Assembly (NCBI RefSeq): GCF_014650075.1
Contig: NZ_BMUG01000022.1
Span: 1 to 36,888 of the forward strand
Origin: Streptomyces microflavus
GTDB taxonomy: Bacteria; Actinomycetota; Actinomycetes; Streptomycetales; Streptomycetaceae
DNA length: 36,888 nucleotides
Direction of reading: 5' to 3'
The position numbers and the translations under genes were made by a program. Shown here in pieces: positions 9,069 through 17,013 of the stretch (its first letter is position 1; the number at the start of each line of letters is the position of its first letter). The notes under the pieces were generated by a model that saw only the letters and a list, made by a program, of their open reading frames with translations, was not told where the DNA came from and did no database searches.

Positions 9069-9752
9069 ATGGTGCAGAAGGCCAAGATCCTCCTGGTCGA
9101 TGACCGGCCGGAGAATCTGCTGGCGCTGGAGGCCATCCTCTCTGCGCTCGATCAGACACTGGTCCGGGCATCGTCAGGGGAGGAGGCGCTCAAAGCGCTG
9201 CTCACGGACGACTTCGCGGTCATTCTGCTGGACGTCCAGATGCCGGGCATGGACGGTTTCGAGACCGCCGCCCACATCAAGCGGCGTGAGCGGACCCGGG
9301 ACATCCCGATCATCTTCCTCACCGCGATCAACCACGGCCCGCACCACACCTTCCGGGGTTATGCGGCCGGCGCGGTGGACTACATCTCCAAGCCCTTCGA
9401 CCCGTGGGTGCTGCGGGCCAAGGTCTCCGTCTTCGTCGAGCTGTACATGAAGAACTGCAAGCTCCGCGAGCAGGCCGCGCTCCTGCGGCTCCAGTTGGAG
9501 GGCGACGGCCCCGCGGGCAGCGAGCACGAGAAGGAGCCGACCGGTCTGCTGGCCGAACTCTCCGCGCGGCTCGCGGCGGTCGAGGAGCAGGCGGAAGCCC
9601 TCTCCAAACAGCTCGACGACGAGTCCGCCGACGCGGCCGCGGTCGCCACGGCGGCCCATCTCGAACGCAAGCTCACCGGCCTGCGCCGCGCGCTCGACGC
9701 GCTGGAGCCGGGCACGGGCGGCGGCGCCGGGATCCTGCCCGCTCAGAACTAG
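9069..9752 (+). CDS. osaB: OsaB-like response regulator
   Basis: The 227-residue protein starts at the ATG following GAGGAGG (9055-9061). Residues 1-125 form a receiver domain (ILLVDDRPENLLALE, acceptor Asp in LLDVQMPGMDG, Thr in FLTA, Lys in ISKPFDP). The C-terminal half is helical, charged and coiled-coil-like with no HTH, so it probably signals by protein-protein contact rather than DNA binding. It lies 244 bp after osaA on the same strand. In S. coelicolor OsaB is needed for growth and aerial development under osmotic stress. The gap from osaA leaves room for its own promoter, but I see no clear one. Confidence 0.9.
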   Translation: MVQKAKILLVDDRPENLLALEAILSALDQTLVRASSGEEALKALLTDDFAVILLDVQMPGMDGFETAAHIKRRERTRDIPIIFLTAINHGPHHTFRGYAAGAVDYISKPFDPWVLRAKVSVFVELYMKNCKLREQAALLRLQLEGDGPAGSEHEKEPTGLLAELSARLAAVEEQAEALSKQLDDESADAAAVATAAHLERKLTGLRRALDALEPGTGGGAGILPAQN

Positions 9753-9960
9753 CGCCAGAAGCGGCGCCTGACGGTGCGCGCCCGAAGCTGACGGACACGG
9801 TGGATCGGGCGCTGGACACGGTGGGGCGGGTGGTGGGCACAGCACTTCGGGCGATGCCCGGCAGACTCCCTGCCATGAGTGCGCGTCAGTTACCGGTTCC
9901 CGGACGGCGACACGGTTGGGTGAACCAGTAGGCGAACGTGTTCACGGGCGTCGGCAACGG

Positions 9961-9966
9961 TAACCT
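9961..9966 (+). promoter_or_regulatory. Possible -10 box of a leaderless ftsK transcript
   Basis: TAACCT lies exactly 7 nt before the ftsK ATG and no Shine-Dalgarno sequence is present. This spacing is that of actinobacterial leaderless transcripts. No good -35 is visible about 18 bp upstream, so the call is tentative. Confidence 0.3.
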
Positions 9967-9973
9967 CGGCACC

Positions 9974-12787
9974 ATGGCCTCACGTACGTCCGGCAAGGGT
10001 TCCCAGGGCACGGCGGGCACCGCGAAGCGCGTCGGCCGTACTCCAGGGCCGGCGAAGAAAGCCGCGCCCGCCAAGAAGACCGCCCCCAAGAAGGCGAGCG
10101 CGCCCGCGAAGAAGGCGCCCGCGAAGAAAGCGGCGGCCAAAAGGCCCGCACCCAGACCGGCACCGTCCCCCACCAACGGCGTCTACCGGCTGGTCCGCGC
10201 CGTCTGGCTGGGCACGGCACACGGCGTCGGCGCGGTGTTCCGCTCCATAGGGCGCGGTGCGAAGGGACTTGACCCCGCCCACCGCAAGGACGGCCTCGCA
10301 CTCCTGCTCCTCGGCCTCGCGCTGATCGTGGCCGCGGGCACCTGGTCCAACCTCCAGGGGCCCGTCGGCGACCTGGTGGAGATGCTGGTGACCGGGGCGT
10401 TCGGCCGGCTCGATCTGCTCGCGCCGATACTGCTCGGTGCCATGGCCGTACGGCTGATCCTGTATCCGGAGCGCCCCGACGCCAACGGCCGGATCGTCAT
10501 CGGGCTCTCCGCCCTGGTCGTCGGCGTCCTCGGCCAGGTCCACATCGCGTGCGGGTCGCCGGGCCGCGAGGACGGCACGGAGGCCATGCAGGACGCGGGC
10601 GGGCTGGTCGGCTGGGCCGCCTCCAAGCCGCTGATCTTCATGATGGGCGAGGTCCTCGCCGTCCCGCTGCTGGTGCTGCTCACCGTCTTCGGCCTCCTCG
10701 TCGTCACCGCGACCCCGGTCAACGCCATCCCGCGCCGGCTCCGGCAGCTCGGCGTCCGGCTCGGCATCGTGGAACCGGCGTACGAGCCCGGCGAGGTGTA
10801 CGAGGAGGACGACGAGCGCTACGACGAGCAGTGGCGTGAGGCGCTGCCAGCCGGGACCCGCCGGGGCGCCGAGCGCCGCCGGGCCCCCGGCGACGACGAC
10901 GCCCTCTACGACCACGACAGCGCCGAGGCGGAGGCGCTCACCAAGCGCAGGAGGCCCCGTCGGCCCGCCGCTCAGCCCGCGATGAACCGGCCCATGGACG
11001 CGGTGGACGTGGCCGCGGCCGCCGCTGCCGCGCTCGACGGGGCCGTGCTCAACGGCATGCCGCCCTCGCCGGTCGTCGCCGACCTGACCCAGGGCGTCTC
11101 GGTGGACCGCGAGCGCACCGGCACGCCCGTGCCCGGAGCCCGCGATGCCGGGCGGGGCGACGGCGCGGGGAAGGACCGGGGCGCCGGCAGGACGGGGGCC
11201 GCCCCCGCGGGCGTACCCGGCCACTCCGGCGGCGTACCCGATCTGACGAAGCCCGCCCCCGAGCGGACCGGGGCCCTGCCCGCCCGCGCCGAGCAGCTCC
11301 AGCTCTCCGGCGACATCACGTACTCGCTGCCCTCGCTCGACCTGCTGGAGCGCGGCGGCCCCGGCAAGACCCGCAGCGCGGCCAACGACGCCGTCGTCAG
11401 CTCGCTGACCAACGTGTTCACCGAGTTCAAGGTCGACGCCGTCGTCACCGGCTTCACCCGCGGCCCGACGGTCACCCGGTACGAGATCGAGCTCGGCCCG
11501 GCCGTGAAGGTCGAGAAGATCACGGCGCTCGCCAAGAACATCGCGTACGCGGTCGCCAGTCCGGACGTGCGGATCATCTCGCCGATCCCGGGGAAGTCCG
11601 CCGTCGGCATCGAGATCCCCAACTCCGACCGGGAGATGGTCAACCTCGGCGACGTGCTGCGCCTCGCGGACGCGGCCGAGGACGACCACCCGATGCTCGT
11701 GGCGCTCGGCAAGAACGTCGAGGGCGGCTACGAAATGGCCAACCTGGCGAAGATGCCGCACGTCCTGGTCGCCGGTGCGACCGGCTCCGGCAAGTCCTCC
11801 TGCATCAACTGCCTGATCACCTCGGTCATGGTCCGGGCCACCCCCGAGGACGTCCGGATGGTCCTCGTCGACCCCAAGCGCGTCGAGCTCACCGCGTACG
11901 AAGGCATCCCGCACCTGATCACCCCGATCATCACCAACCCCAAGAAGGCCGCCGAGGCTCTCCAGTGGGTCGTGCGGGAGATGGACCTGCGCTACGACGA
12001 CCTCGCCGCCTTCGGCTACCGGCACATCGACGACTTCAACCACGCCGTGCGCACCGGAAAGGCGAAGACGCCCGAAGGCAGCGAACGGGAGCTGACGCCG
12101 TACCCGTACCTCCTGGTGATCGTCGACGAGCTGGCCGACCTGATGATGGTCGCCCCCCGTGACGTCGAGGACTCGATCGTCCGCATCACCCAGTTGGCCC
12201 GCGCCGCCGGAATCCACCTGGTGCTCGCCACCCAGCGCCCCTCGGTCGACGTGGTCACCGGTCTGATCAAGGCGAACGTGCCCTCCCGGCTCGCCTTCGC
12301 CACCTCCTCCCTCGCCGACAGCCGGGTCATCCTCGACCAGCCCGGCGCCGAGAAGCTCATCGGCAAGGGCGACGGTCTCTTCCTCCCGATGGGCGCCAAC
12401 AAGCCCACCCGTATGCAGGGCGCGTTCGTCACCGAGGACGAGGTCGCGGCCATCGTCCAGCACTGCAAGGACCAGATGGCCCCGGTCTTCCGGGACGACG
12501 TCGTGGTGGGTACGAAGCAGAAGAAGGAGATCGACGAGGACATCGGCGACGACCTGGACCTGCTCTGCCAGGCCGCCGAGCTGGTCGTCTCCACCCAGTT
12601 CGGGTCGACCTCGATGCTCCAGCGCAAGCTGCGGGTCGGCTTCGCGAAGGCGGGCCGGCTGATGGACCTGATGGAGTCCCGCAACATCGTCGGACCCAGC
12701 GAGGGTTCCAAGGCGCGGGACGTCATGGTGAAACCGGACGAGCTCGACGGGGTGTTGGCCGTCATCCGCGGGGAATCCGCTCCGTAG
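9974..12787 (+). CDS. ftsK: DNA translocase FtsK/SpoIIIE
   Basis: The 937-residue protein pumps chromosomal DNA away from closing septa. An N-terminal tail (about 15-65) is rich in Lys, Ala and Pro (PAKKAAPAKKTAPKK), resembling histone H1. Four hydrophobic segments follow at about 105-125, 138-158, 175-195 and 215-250, then an acidic/Pro-rich linker. The motor has Walker A GATGSGKS (601-608) and Walker B LLVIVDELADL (about 712). The C-terminal winged-helix gamma domain (about 862-936, ending DGVLAVIRGE) reads polar DNA sequences. The ATG at 9974 is chosen because the protein starts MASRTSGKG; an upstream in-frame GTG at 9938 would add 12 residues. Neither has a ribosome site. In sporulating actinomycetes FtsK clears DNA from prespore septa. 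Confidence 0.96.
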   Translation: MASRTSGKGSQGTAGTAKRVGRTPGPAKKAAPAKKTAPKKASAPAKKAPAKKAAAKRPAPRPAPSPTNGVYRLVRAVWLGTAHGVGAVFRSIGRGAKGLDPAHRKDGLALLLLGLALIVAAGTWSNLQGPVGDLVEMLVTGAFGRLDLLAPILLGAMAVRLILYPERPDANGRIVIGLSALVVGVLGQVHIACGSPGREDGTEAMQDAGGLVGWAASKPLIFMMGEVLAVPLLVLLTVFGLLVVTATPVNAIPRRLRQLGVRLGIVEPAYEPGEVYEEDDERYDEQWREALPAGTRRGAERRRAPGDDDALYDHDSAEAEALTKRRRPRRPAAQPAMNRPMDAVDVAAAAAAALDGAVLNGMPPSPVVADLTQGVSVDRERTGTPVPGARDAGRGDGAGKDRGAGRTGAAPAGVPGHSGGVPDLTKPAPERTGALPARAEQLQLSGDITYSLPSLDLLERGGPGKTRSAANDAVVSSLTNVFTEFKVDAVVTGFTRGPTVTRYEIELGPAVKVEKITALAKNIAYAVASPDVRIISPIPGKSAVGIEIPNSDREMVNLGDVLRLADAAEDDHPMLVALGKNVEGGYEMANLAKMPHVLVAGATGSGKSSCINCLITSVMVRATPEDVRMVLVDPKRVELTAYEGIPHLITPIITNPKKAAEALQWVVREMDLRYDDLAAFGYRHIDDFNHAVRTGKAKTPEGSERELTPYPYLLVIVDELADLMMVAPRDVEDSIVRITQLARAAGIHLVLATQRPSVDVVTGLIKANVPSRLAFATSSLADSRVILDQPGAEKLIGKGDGLFLPMGANKPTRMQGAFVTEDEVAAIVQHCKDQMAPVFRDDVVVGTKQKKEIDEDIGDDLDLLCQAAELVVSTQFGSTSMLQRKLRVGFAKAGRLMDLMESRNIVGPSEGSKARDVMVKPDELDGVLAVIRGESAP

Positions 12788-12954
12788 AGGTAATCCACCC
12801 GTAAAGGTTTCGTGGGCAACCGTTTCGTGCGGTCGTACGTCAAGTTGGAGGGAGGGGCGGAATGATGCTCCTCCCTCCCGCCCAGCCCGTTGTCACCCAC
12901 CCTGTTCGGCCCACTCCAGGTTGCCCAGTCCTCGATCGGGGCACGGTCCCGTCC

Positions 12955-12974
12955 CCGCTCCGTCCGCGGAGCGG
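12955..12974 (+). terminator. Candidate ftsK terminator hairpin
   Basis: A perfect 8-bp stem with a TCCG loop, 168 bp after the ftsK stop and just before the next promoter. There is no T run, but many Streptomyces terminators lack one. The hairpin at 12847-12878 is an alternative. Confidence 0.35.
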
Positions 12975-13025
12975 TCCGCGGGGCCGTCCGGCGAACCCGA
13001 TGGCGTACAAAGTCGTCCCTCCCGG

Positions 13026-13056
13026 TTGCCCCTCCCTTTCGTACCCCCCCTAGACT
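13026..13056 (+). promoter_or_regulatory. Promoter of the rodZ-like gene
   Basis: TTGCCC (13026-13031) and TAGACT (13051-13056) are 19 bp apart. The -10 is a good match to the HrdB-type consensus. It would give a leader of about 33 nt carrying the AAAGG ribosome site before the GTG at 13096. Confidence 0.5.
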
Positions 13057-13095
13057 GAACATCCAGCAGGTGGCTCACGCTCGAAAGGCGCCCCC

Positions 13096-13899
13096 GTGTC
13101 CATCGGCAACTCCCCCGAAGACGACCGGCCTTCGATCGGTCGTGCCCTTCAGCAGGCTCGAATCGCCGCAGGTCTGACGGTCGAGGAAGTCAGCAGCTCC
13201 ACCCGGGTGCGCATCCCCATCGTGCACGCGATCGAGGAGGACGACTTCTCGCGCTGTGGCGGCGACGTCTACGCACGCGGCCACATCCGCAACATCGCCC
13301 GTGCCGTCGGTATCGACCCGGAACCCCTGGTCGAGCGTTACGACGGAGACCACGGTGGCCGTCCCGCACCGACCCCCGCGGCACCGCTGTTCGAAGCGGA
13401 GCGCATCCGTTCCGAACCGCGGCGGCCCAACTGGACCGCGGCCATGGTCGCGGCCATCGTCGCCGTCGTCGGTTTCGTCGGCTTCACCCTCTTCAACGGT
13501 GGAGACGACAAGCCCTCGAACACCGCCCAGGTCGCGGAGGGCTCCACGCCCGACAAGACCGCGGCCAAGCCCACCACCACCAAGCCGGCCGACCCCGAGC
13601 CCGTGCCGTCCGAGAGTGCCATCGCCGCAGCCCCCCGGGACAAGGTGACGGTCAAGCTCGGCGCGAGCCAGGGCAAGAGCTGGATCTCCGTCAAGGACCA
13701 CAGCGGACGGCTGCTCTTCGACGGGCTGCTGCTCGAGGGTGAGTCCAAGACCTTCCAGGACAAGGAGCGCATCGACCTCGTCCTCGGCAACGCCGGGGCG
13801 ATCGAGCTCTTCGTGAACGGGAAGAAGCTCCAGGACCGCTTCGAACCGGGTCAGGTCGAGCGGCTCACGTACACCAAGGGTGACCCCGAGGCTGGCTGA
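13096..13899 (+). CDS. RodZ-like membrane protein with HTH_25 and DUF4115 domains
   Basis: The 267-residue bitopic protein starts at GTG 13096, with AAAGG 7 nt upstream. Residues about 14-85 form a Cro/Xre-type HTH (IGRALQQARIAAGLTVEEVS; later YARGHIRNIARAVGID), as in RodZ cytoplasmic domains. A single membrane helix lies at about 116-136 (AAMVAAIVAVVGFVGFTLF). A Thr/Pro/Lys-rich stretch and a C-terminal DUF4115 beta domain (about 180-262) then sit outside the cell. RodZ ties MreB to the wall machinery in rods; in actinomycetes a role in cell-wall or septum organisation is inferred, and its position after ftsK fits. DNA binding is not shown. It ends just before a strong terminator. Confidence 0.85.
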   Translation: MSIGNSPEDDRPSIGRALQQARIAAGLTVEEVSSSTRVRIPIVHAIEEDDFSRCGGDVYARGHIRNIARAVGIDPEPLVERYDGDHGGRPAPTPAAPLFEAERIRSEPRRPNWTAAMVAAIVAVVGFVGFTLFNGGDDKPSNTAQVAEGSTPDKTAAKPTTTKPADPEPVPSESAIAAAPRDKVTVKLGASQGKSWISVKDHSGRLLFDGLLLEGESKTFQDKERIDLVLGNAGAIELFVNGKKLQDRFEPGQVERLTYTKGDPEAG

Positions 13900-13920
13900 T
13901 CCCGCGCCTCCCCACCCCAT

Positions 13921-13955
13921 CGACGGGCGTCCGGCCTCGTGCCGGGCGCCCGTCG
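13921..13955 (+). terminator. Terminator after the rodZ-like gene
   Basis: A 15-bp stem (CGACGGGCGTCCGGC / GCCGGGCGCCCGTCG, one G-T wobble) with loop CTCGT begins 22 bases after the stop codon. It lacks a T run but is very stable. Confidence 0.75.
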
Positions 13956-13976
13956 GCGTTCCCGGCGGGCCCGCCG

Positions 13977-14021
13977 CCTGTTACTCCGCGTAGCAGGGCA
14001 CCTGTTACTCCGCGTAGCAGG
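13977..14021. repeat. Two identical 21-bp hairpin repeats in tandem
   Basis: The 21-bp sequence CCTGTTACTCCGCGTAGCAGG occurs at 13977-13997 and again, base for base, at 14001-14021 (24-bp period). Each copy is itself an inverted repeat: CCTGTTAC and GTAGCAGG pair over 8 bp (one wobble) around TCCGC. They lie after the rodZ-like terminator and 60-104 bp before the rimO start. They could be two operators for a dimeric regulator or a double RNA hairpin. I do not recognise the motif. Confidence 0.85.
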
Positions 14022-14067
14022 AGGAGGGCAGGCAACCCTGCACGGCGGGACGGCCGCCGGGACAAAG

Positions 14068-14073
14068 TAGTCT
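14068..14073 (+). promoter_or_regulatory. -10 box of a probable leaderless rimO transcript
   Basis: TAGTCT lies exactly 7 nt before the rimO ATG and there is no Shine-Dalgarno sequence in between or upstream. No convincing -35 is present at 17-18 bp, which could mean dependence on an activator such as one binding the tandem repeat upstream; that last point is speculation. Confidence 0.45.
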
Positions 14074-14080
14074 TGAGTCC

Positions 14081-15562
14081 ATGCCCGAACGCCGTACCGT
14101 CGCCCTTGTCACTCTTGGCTGCGCCCGTAACGAGGTGGACTCGGAGGAGCTGGCAGGCCGCTTGGCAGCGGACGGCTGGGACCTCGTCGAGGATGCCTCC
14201 GACGCGGATGTCGCAGTCGTCAACACCTGTGGGTTCGTCGAAGCCGCCAAGAAGGACTCCGTCGACGCCCTGCTCGAAGCCAACGATCTCAAGGAGCACG
14301 GCCGCACCCAGGCCGTCGTCGCCGTCGGCTGCATGGCCGAGCGCTACGGCAAGGACCTCGCCGAGGCCCTGCCGGAGGCGGACGGTGTCCTCGGATTCGA
14401 CGACTACGCCGACATCTCCGACCGGCTCCAGACCATCCTCAACGGCGGCATCCACGCCTCGCACACCCCGCGCGACCGCCGCAAGCTGCTCCCCATCAGC
14501 CCCGCCGAGCGGCAGGACGCCGCCGTGGCGCTGCCCGGGCACGCCCAGGAGGCGCCCGCCCCGGTGCCCGAGGACCTTCCCGAGGGCGTCGCACCGGTCT
14601 CCGGACCGCGCGCGCCGCTGCGCCGGCGGCTCGGCACCAGCCCCGTCGCCTCGGTGAAGCTCGCCTCCGGCTGCGACCGCCGCTGCTCCTTCTGCGCCAT
14701 CCCCTCCTTCCGCGGCTCCTTCATCTCCCGCCGTCCCTCGGACGTGCTCCAGGAGACCCGCTGGCTGGCCGAGCAGGGCGTCAAGGAGGTCATGCTCGTC
14801 TCCGAGAACAACACCTCCTACGGCAAGGACCTCGGCGACATCCGGCTCCTGGAGACCCTGCTGCCGGAGCTGGCCGACGTGGACGGCATCGAGCGGATCC
14901 GGGTCAGCTACCTCCAGCCCGCCGAGATGCGCCCCGGCCTGATCGACGTCCTCACCTCGACGCCGAAGGTCGCCCCGTACTTCGACCTCTCCTTCCAGCA
15001 CTCCTCCCCGAGCGTGCTGCGCACGATGCGCCGCTTCGGCGACACCGACCGCTTCCTGGAGCTCCTGGACACCATCCGGAGCAAGGCCCCCGAGGCCGGC
15101 GCCCGGTCCAACTTCATCGTCGGGTTCCCCGGTGAGACCGAGGCCGACCTCGCCGAGCTGGAACGCTTCCTCACCGGCGCCCGCCTCGACGCCATCGGCG
15201 TCTTCGGGTACTCCGACGAGGAGGGCACCGAGGCGGTCGGTTACGAGAACAAGCTGGACGCCGACACCATCGCCGAGCGGCTCGCCCACATCTCCCAGCT
15301 GGCCGAGGAGCTGACCTCGCAGCGGGCCGAGGAGCGCGTCGGCGAGACCCTCCAGGTGCTGGTGGAGTCCGTCGAGTCGGACGAGGACGGCGAGGTCGCG
15401 GTCGGCCGCGCCGCCCACCAGGCTCCGGAAACGGACGGCCAGGTGGTCTTCACCACACGCGAGGGTCTCGTGCCGGGCCGTATGGTCGAGGCAAAGGCAG
15501 TGGGCACCGAGGGCGTCGACCTGGTGGCCGAACACCACGAGCTTGCGGAGGCGGCCAGATGA
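14081..15562 (+). CDS. rimO: Ribosomal protein S12 methylthiotransferase RimO
   Basis: The 493-residue radical-SAM enzyme adds a methylthio group to the conserved aspartate of ribosomal protein S12. The N-terminal UPF0004 domain carries the three auxiliary cluster cysteines (Cys14 in TLGCARNEVD, Cys50 in NTCGFVE, Cys84 in VGCMAERY). The radical-SAM CxxxCxxC motif is Cys198, Cys202, Cys205 (CDRRCSFCAIPSFRG). A TRAM domain forms the last 65 or so residues. The segment at about 145-190 between the first two domains is Ala/Pro/Arg-rich and longer than in many relatives. The stop overlaps the pgsA start (ATGA). LGCARNEVDSE and the order before pgsA point to RimO rather than MiaB. Confidence 0.95.
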   Translation: MPERRTVALVTLGCARNEVDSEELAGRLAADGWDLVEDASDADVAVVNTCGFVEAAKKDSVDALLEANDLKEHGRTQAVVAVGCMAERYGKDLAEALPEADGVLGFDDYADISDRLQTILNGGIHASHTPRDRRKLLPISPAERQDAAVALPGHAQEAPAPVPEDLPEGVAPVSGPRAPLRRRLGTSPVASVKLASGCDRRCSFCAIPSFRGSFISRRPSDVLQETRWLAEQGVKEVMLVSENNTSYGKDLGDIRLLETLLPELADVDGIERIRVSYLQPAEMRPGLIDVLTSTPKVAPYFDLSFQHSSPSVLRTMRRFGDTDRFLELLDTIRSKAPEAGARSNFIVGFPGETEADLAELERFLTGARLDAIGVFGYSDEEGTEAVGYENKLDADTIAERLAHISQLAEELTSQRAEERVGETLQVLVESVESDEDGEVAVGRAAHQAPETDGQVVFTTREGLVPGRMVEAKAVGTEGVDLVAEHHELAEAAR

Positions 15563-16398
15563 CGGGAGTCCCGGCATCCGCGGCAGGCGGTTCCGGCGCG
15601 AAGCCGGTCCGCGGCGGCAAGCTGGGCACTGCGGCCGTCAACCAGGCCAGCCTGTGGAACATCGCCAACATCCTGACCATGGTGCGGCTGCTGCTCGTTC
15701 CCGGCTTCGTCATGCTGCTGCTCCACAACGGCGGGTACGACCCGGTCTGGCGCTCCTTCGCCTGGGCCGCCTTCGCCGTCGCCATGATCACCGATCTCTT
15801 CGACGGTCATCTGGCGCGGGCGTACAACCTGGTCACGGACTTCGGGAAGATCGCCGACCCGATCGCCGACAAGGCGATCATGGGCGCGGCGCTGGTCTGC
15901 CTCTCGGTCCTGGGCGACCTGCCGTGGTGGATCACCGGGGTGATCCTCGCCCGTGAGCTGGGCATCACGCTGATGCGGTTCTGGGTGATCCGGCACGCGG
16001 TGATCCCGGCCAGCCGGGGCGGGAAGCTGAAGACCCTGGCCCAGGGCACGGCGGCCGGGATGTACGTCCTGGTGCTCACCGGCCCCCTGGCGACCTTGCG
16101 CTTCTGGGTGATGATGGTGGCCGTCGTGCTGACGGTCGTCACCGGACTCGACTACGTACGCCAGGCCGTCGTGCTGCGCCGCAGGAGCCTCGCTGCCGAG
16201 CGCGCCGCCGTCGGCCGGACCACGGAGGCGCTGAACGAGGCGGCCGGGTCTCCTGGTGCCGGTCCTGCTGCTGGTGCCTCTGGTGGGCCTGGAGCTTCCG
16301 GTGCTGGTGCGTCCGGTTCGGCTGTGCGTGTGTCCGGTGGTTCGACGCCCGTGGAGCCCACCGTCGGTGCGCGTGACGGCGCGGACGCCGAGCGGTGA
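15559..16398 (+). CDS. pgsA: CDP-alcohol phosphatidyltransferase (phosphatidylglycerophosphate synthase PgsA)
   Basis: The 279-residue integral membrane enzyme has the complete CDP-alcohol transferase signature: Asp79, Asp82, Gly83, Ala86, Arg87, Gly96, Asp100 and Asp104 in DLFDGHLARA...GKIADPIAD. Several hydrophobic helices surround it. It should condense CDP-diacylglycerol with glycerol-3-phosphate, the first committed step to phosphatidylglycerol and cardiolipin; the family name rests on similarity and context. The last 50 residues are a Gly/Ala/Ser-rich low-complexity tail (GAGPAAGASGGPGASGAG), likely dispensable. The start overlaps the rimO stop and the stop overlaps the cinA start, indicating translational coupling. 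Confidence 0.9.
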   Translation: MTGVPASAAGGSGAKPVRGGKLGTAAVNQASLWNIANILTMVRLLLVPGFVMLLLHNGGYDPVWRSFAWAAFAVAMITDLFDGHLARAYNLVTDFGKIADPIADKAIMGAALVCLSVLGDLPWWITGVILARELGITLMRFWVIRHAVIPASRGGKLKTLAQGTAAGMYVLVLTGPLATLRFWVMMVAVVLTVVTGLDYVRQAVVLRRRSLAAERAAVGRTTEALNEAAGSPGAGPAAGASGGPGASGAGASGSAVRVSGGSTPVEPTVGARDGADAER

Positions 16399-16904
16399 CA
16401 GCCGCTGCCCGGGTGCTGGGGCGACTTGCGGAGCGCGGGGAGACCCTCGCCGTCGCCGAATCACTGACGGGCGGCCTGGTGGCGGCCGAACTCACCTCCG
16501 TACCCGGAGCCTCGCGGTCCTTCCGGGGATCGGTGACGGCCTACGCCACGGCCCTCAAGGGAGAGATCCTGGGGGTGGACGGGGCCCTGCTGGCGGAGCG
16601 CGGGGCGGTCGATCCCGAGGTCGCGCGGCAGATGGCGGCAGGTGTGCGGGCCGCTCTCGGCGCGGACTGGGGCATCTCCACCACCGGTGTCGCGGGCCCG
16701 GAGCCGCAGGACGGACAGCCCGTCGGAACGGTCTACGTGGCCGTCGCGGGACCTTCCGGCGTCGAGAAAATATCCGCTCTGCGGTTGAATGGTTCGAGGG
16801 CGGACATCCGTAGAGAGAGTGTACGAAGCGCCCTCGATCTGCTGTTGAGCGAACTCCGCGAGAATGCGCGGGCACAGGATACGGAACAGATCGGGGGGAA
16901 TTGA
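16395..16904 (+). CDS. cinA: CinA C-terminal domain protein (nicotinamide-nucleotide amidase, PncC type)
   Basis: The 169-residue protein starts at a GTG overlapping the pgsA stop (GTGA). It is the stand-alone CinA C-terminal domain: VAESLTGGLVAAELTSVPGASRSFRGSV is cut here to its hallmarks AESLTGG and FRGSVTAY, with GISTTGVAGP and GTVYVAVAGP further on. This domain deamidates nicotinamide mononucleotide to nicotinate mononucleotide, feeding NAD salvage. The N-terminal MoCF domain of full-length CinA is absent. The order pgsA-cinA-clgR is widespread in actinobacteria. In other bacteria cinA is linked to recA and competence; here recA is 19 kb away. Confidence 0.9.
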   Translation: MTAAARVLGRLAERGETLAVAESLTGGLVAAELTSVPGASRSFRGSVTAYATALKGEILGVDGALLAERGAVDPEVARQMAAGVRAALGADWGISTTGVAGPEPQDGQPVGTVYVAVAGPSGVEKISALRLNGSRADIRRESVRSALDLLLSELRENARAQDTEQIGGN

Positions 16905-17013
16905 TGTTTGCAGCCCTGAGTGAACACGACATCGCTCCCCGCACGGCCGCAGCACAAGGCGGTACGGTAGGGCGTGAAGGATGCGGCTACGCGGTCCGAG
17001 GAGGGAGCCACCG

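Larger units (their letters stand above)
12788..13095 (+). other. Gene-free interval between ftsK and the rodZ-like gene
   Basis: These 308 bp hold two hairpins that may end ftsK: GGAGGGAGG / CCTCCCTCC (12847-12878, 14-nt loop) and CCGCTCCG-TCCG-CGGAGCGG (12955-12974). The promoter of the next gene is near 13026-13056. Short open frames here lack ribosome sites and family resemblance, so I do not call genes. Confidence 0.6.

Noticed and set aside
3362..9136. A 1924-codon open frame on the minus strand across osaA
   Set aside because: It is the antisense of the osaA HAMP repeats, kept open by GC bias at third positions. Its sequence is Arg/Leu/His/Asp-rich low complexity with no domain, while the plus frame has clear kinase motifs.
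9980..12463. An 827-codon minus-strand frame across ftsK
   Set aside because: Shadow of ftsK; no motif and no ribosome site.
13977..14021. Tandem hairpin repeats as a CRISPR remnant
   Set aside because: Only two copies with a 3-bp gap, far too short for spacers, and no cas genes nearby.
13865..15577. A 570-codon minus-strand frame across rimO
   Set aside because: Antisense of rimO, whose cluster cysteines are intact on the plus strand; it also runs through the terminator and the tandem hairpin repeats.
16927..16950. A degenerate CGC-N5-GCA resembling a ClgR operator upstream of clgR
   Set aside because: Only part of the consensus matches and the second half-site is imperfect; such short GC-rich matches are expected by chance here.
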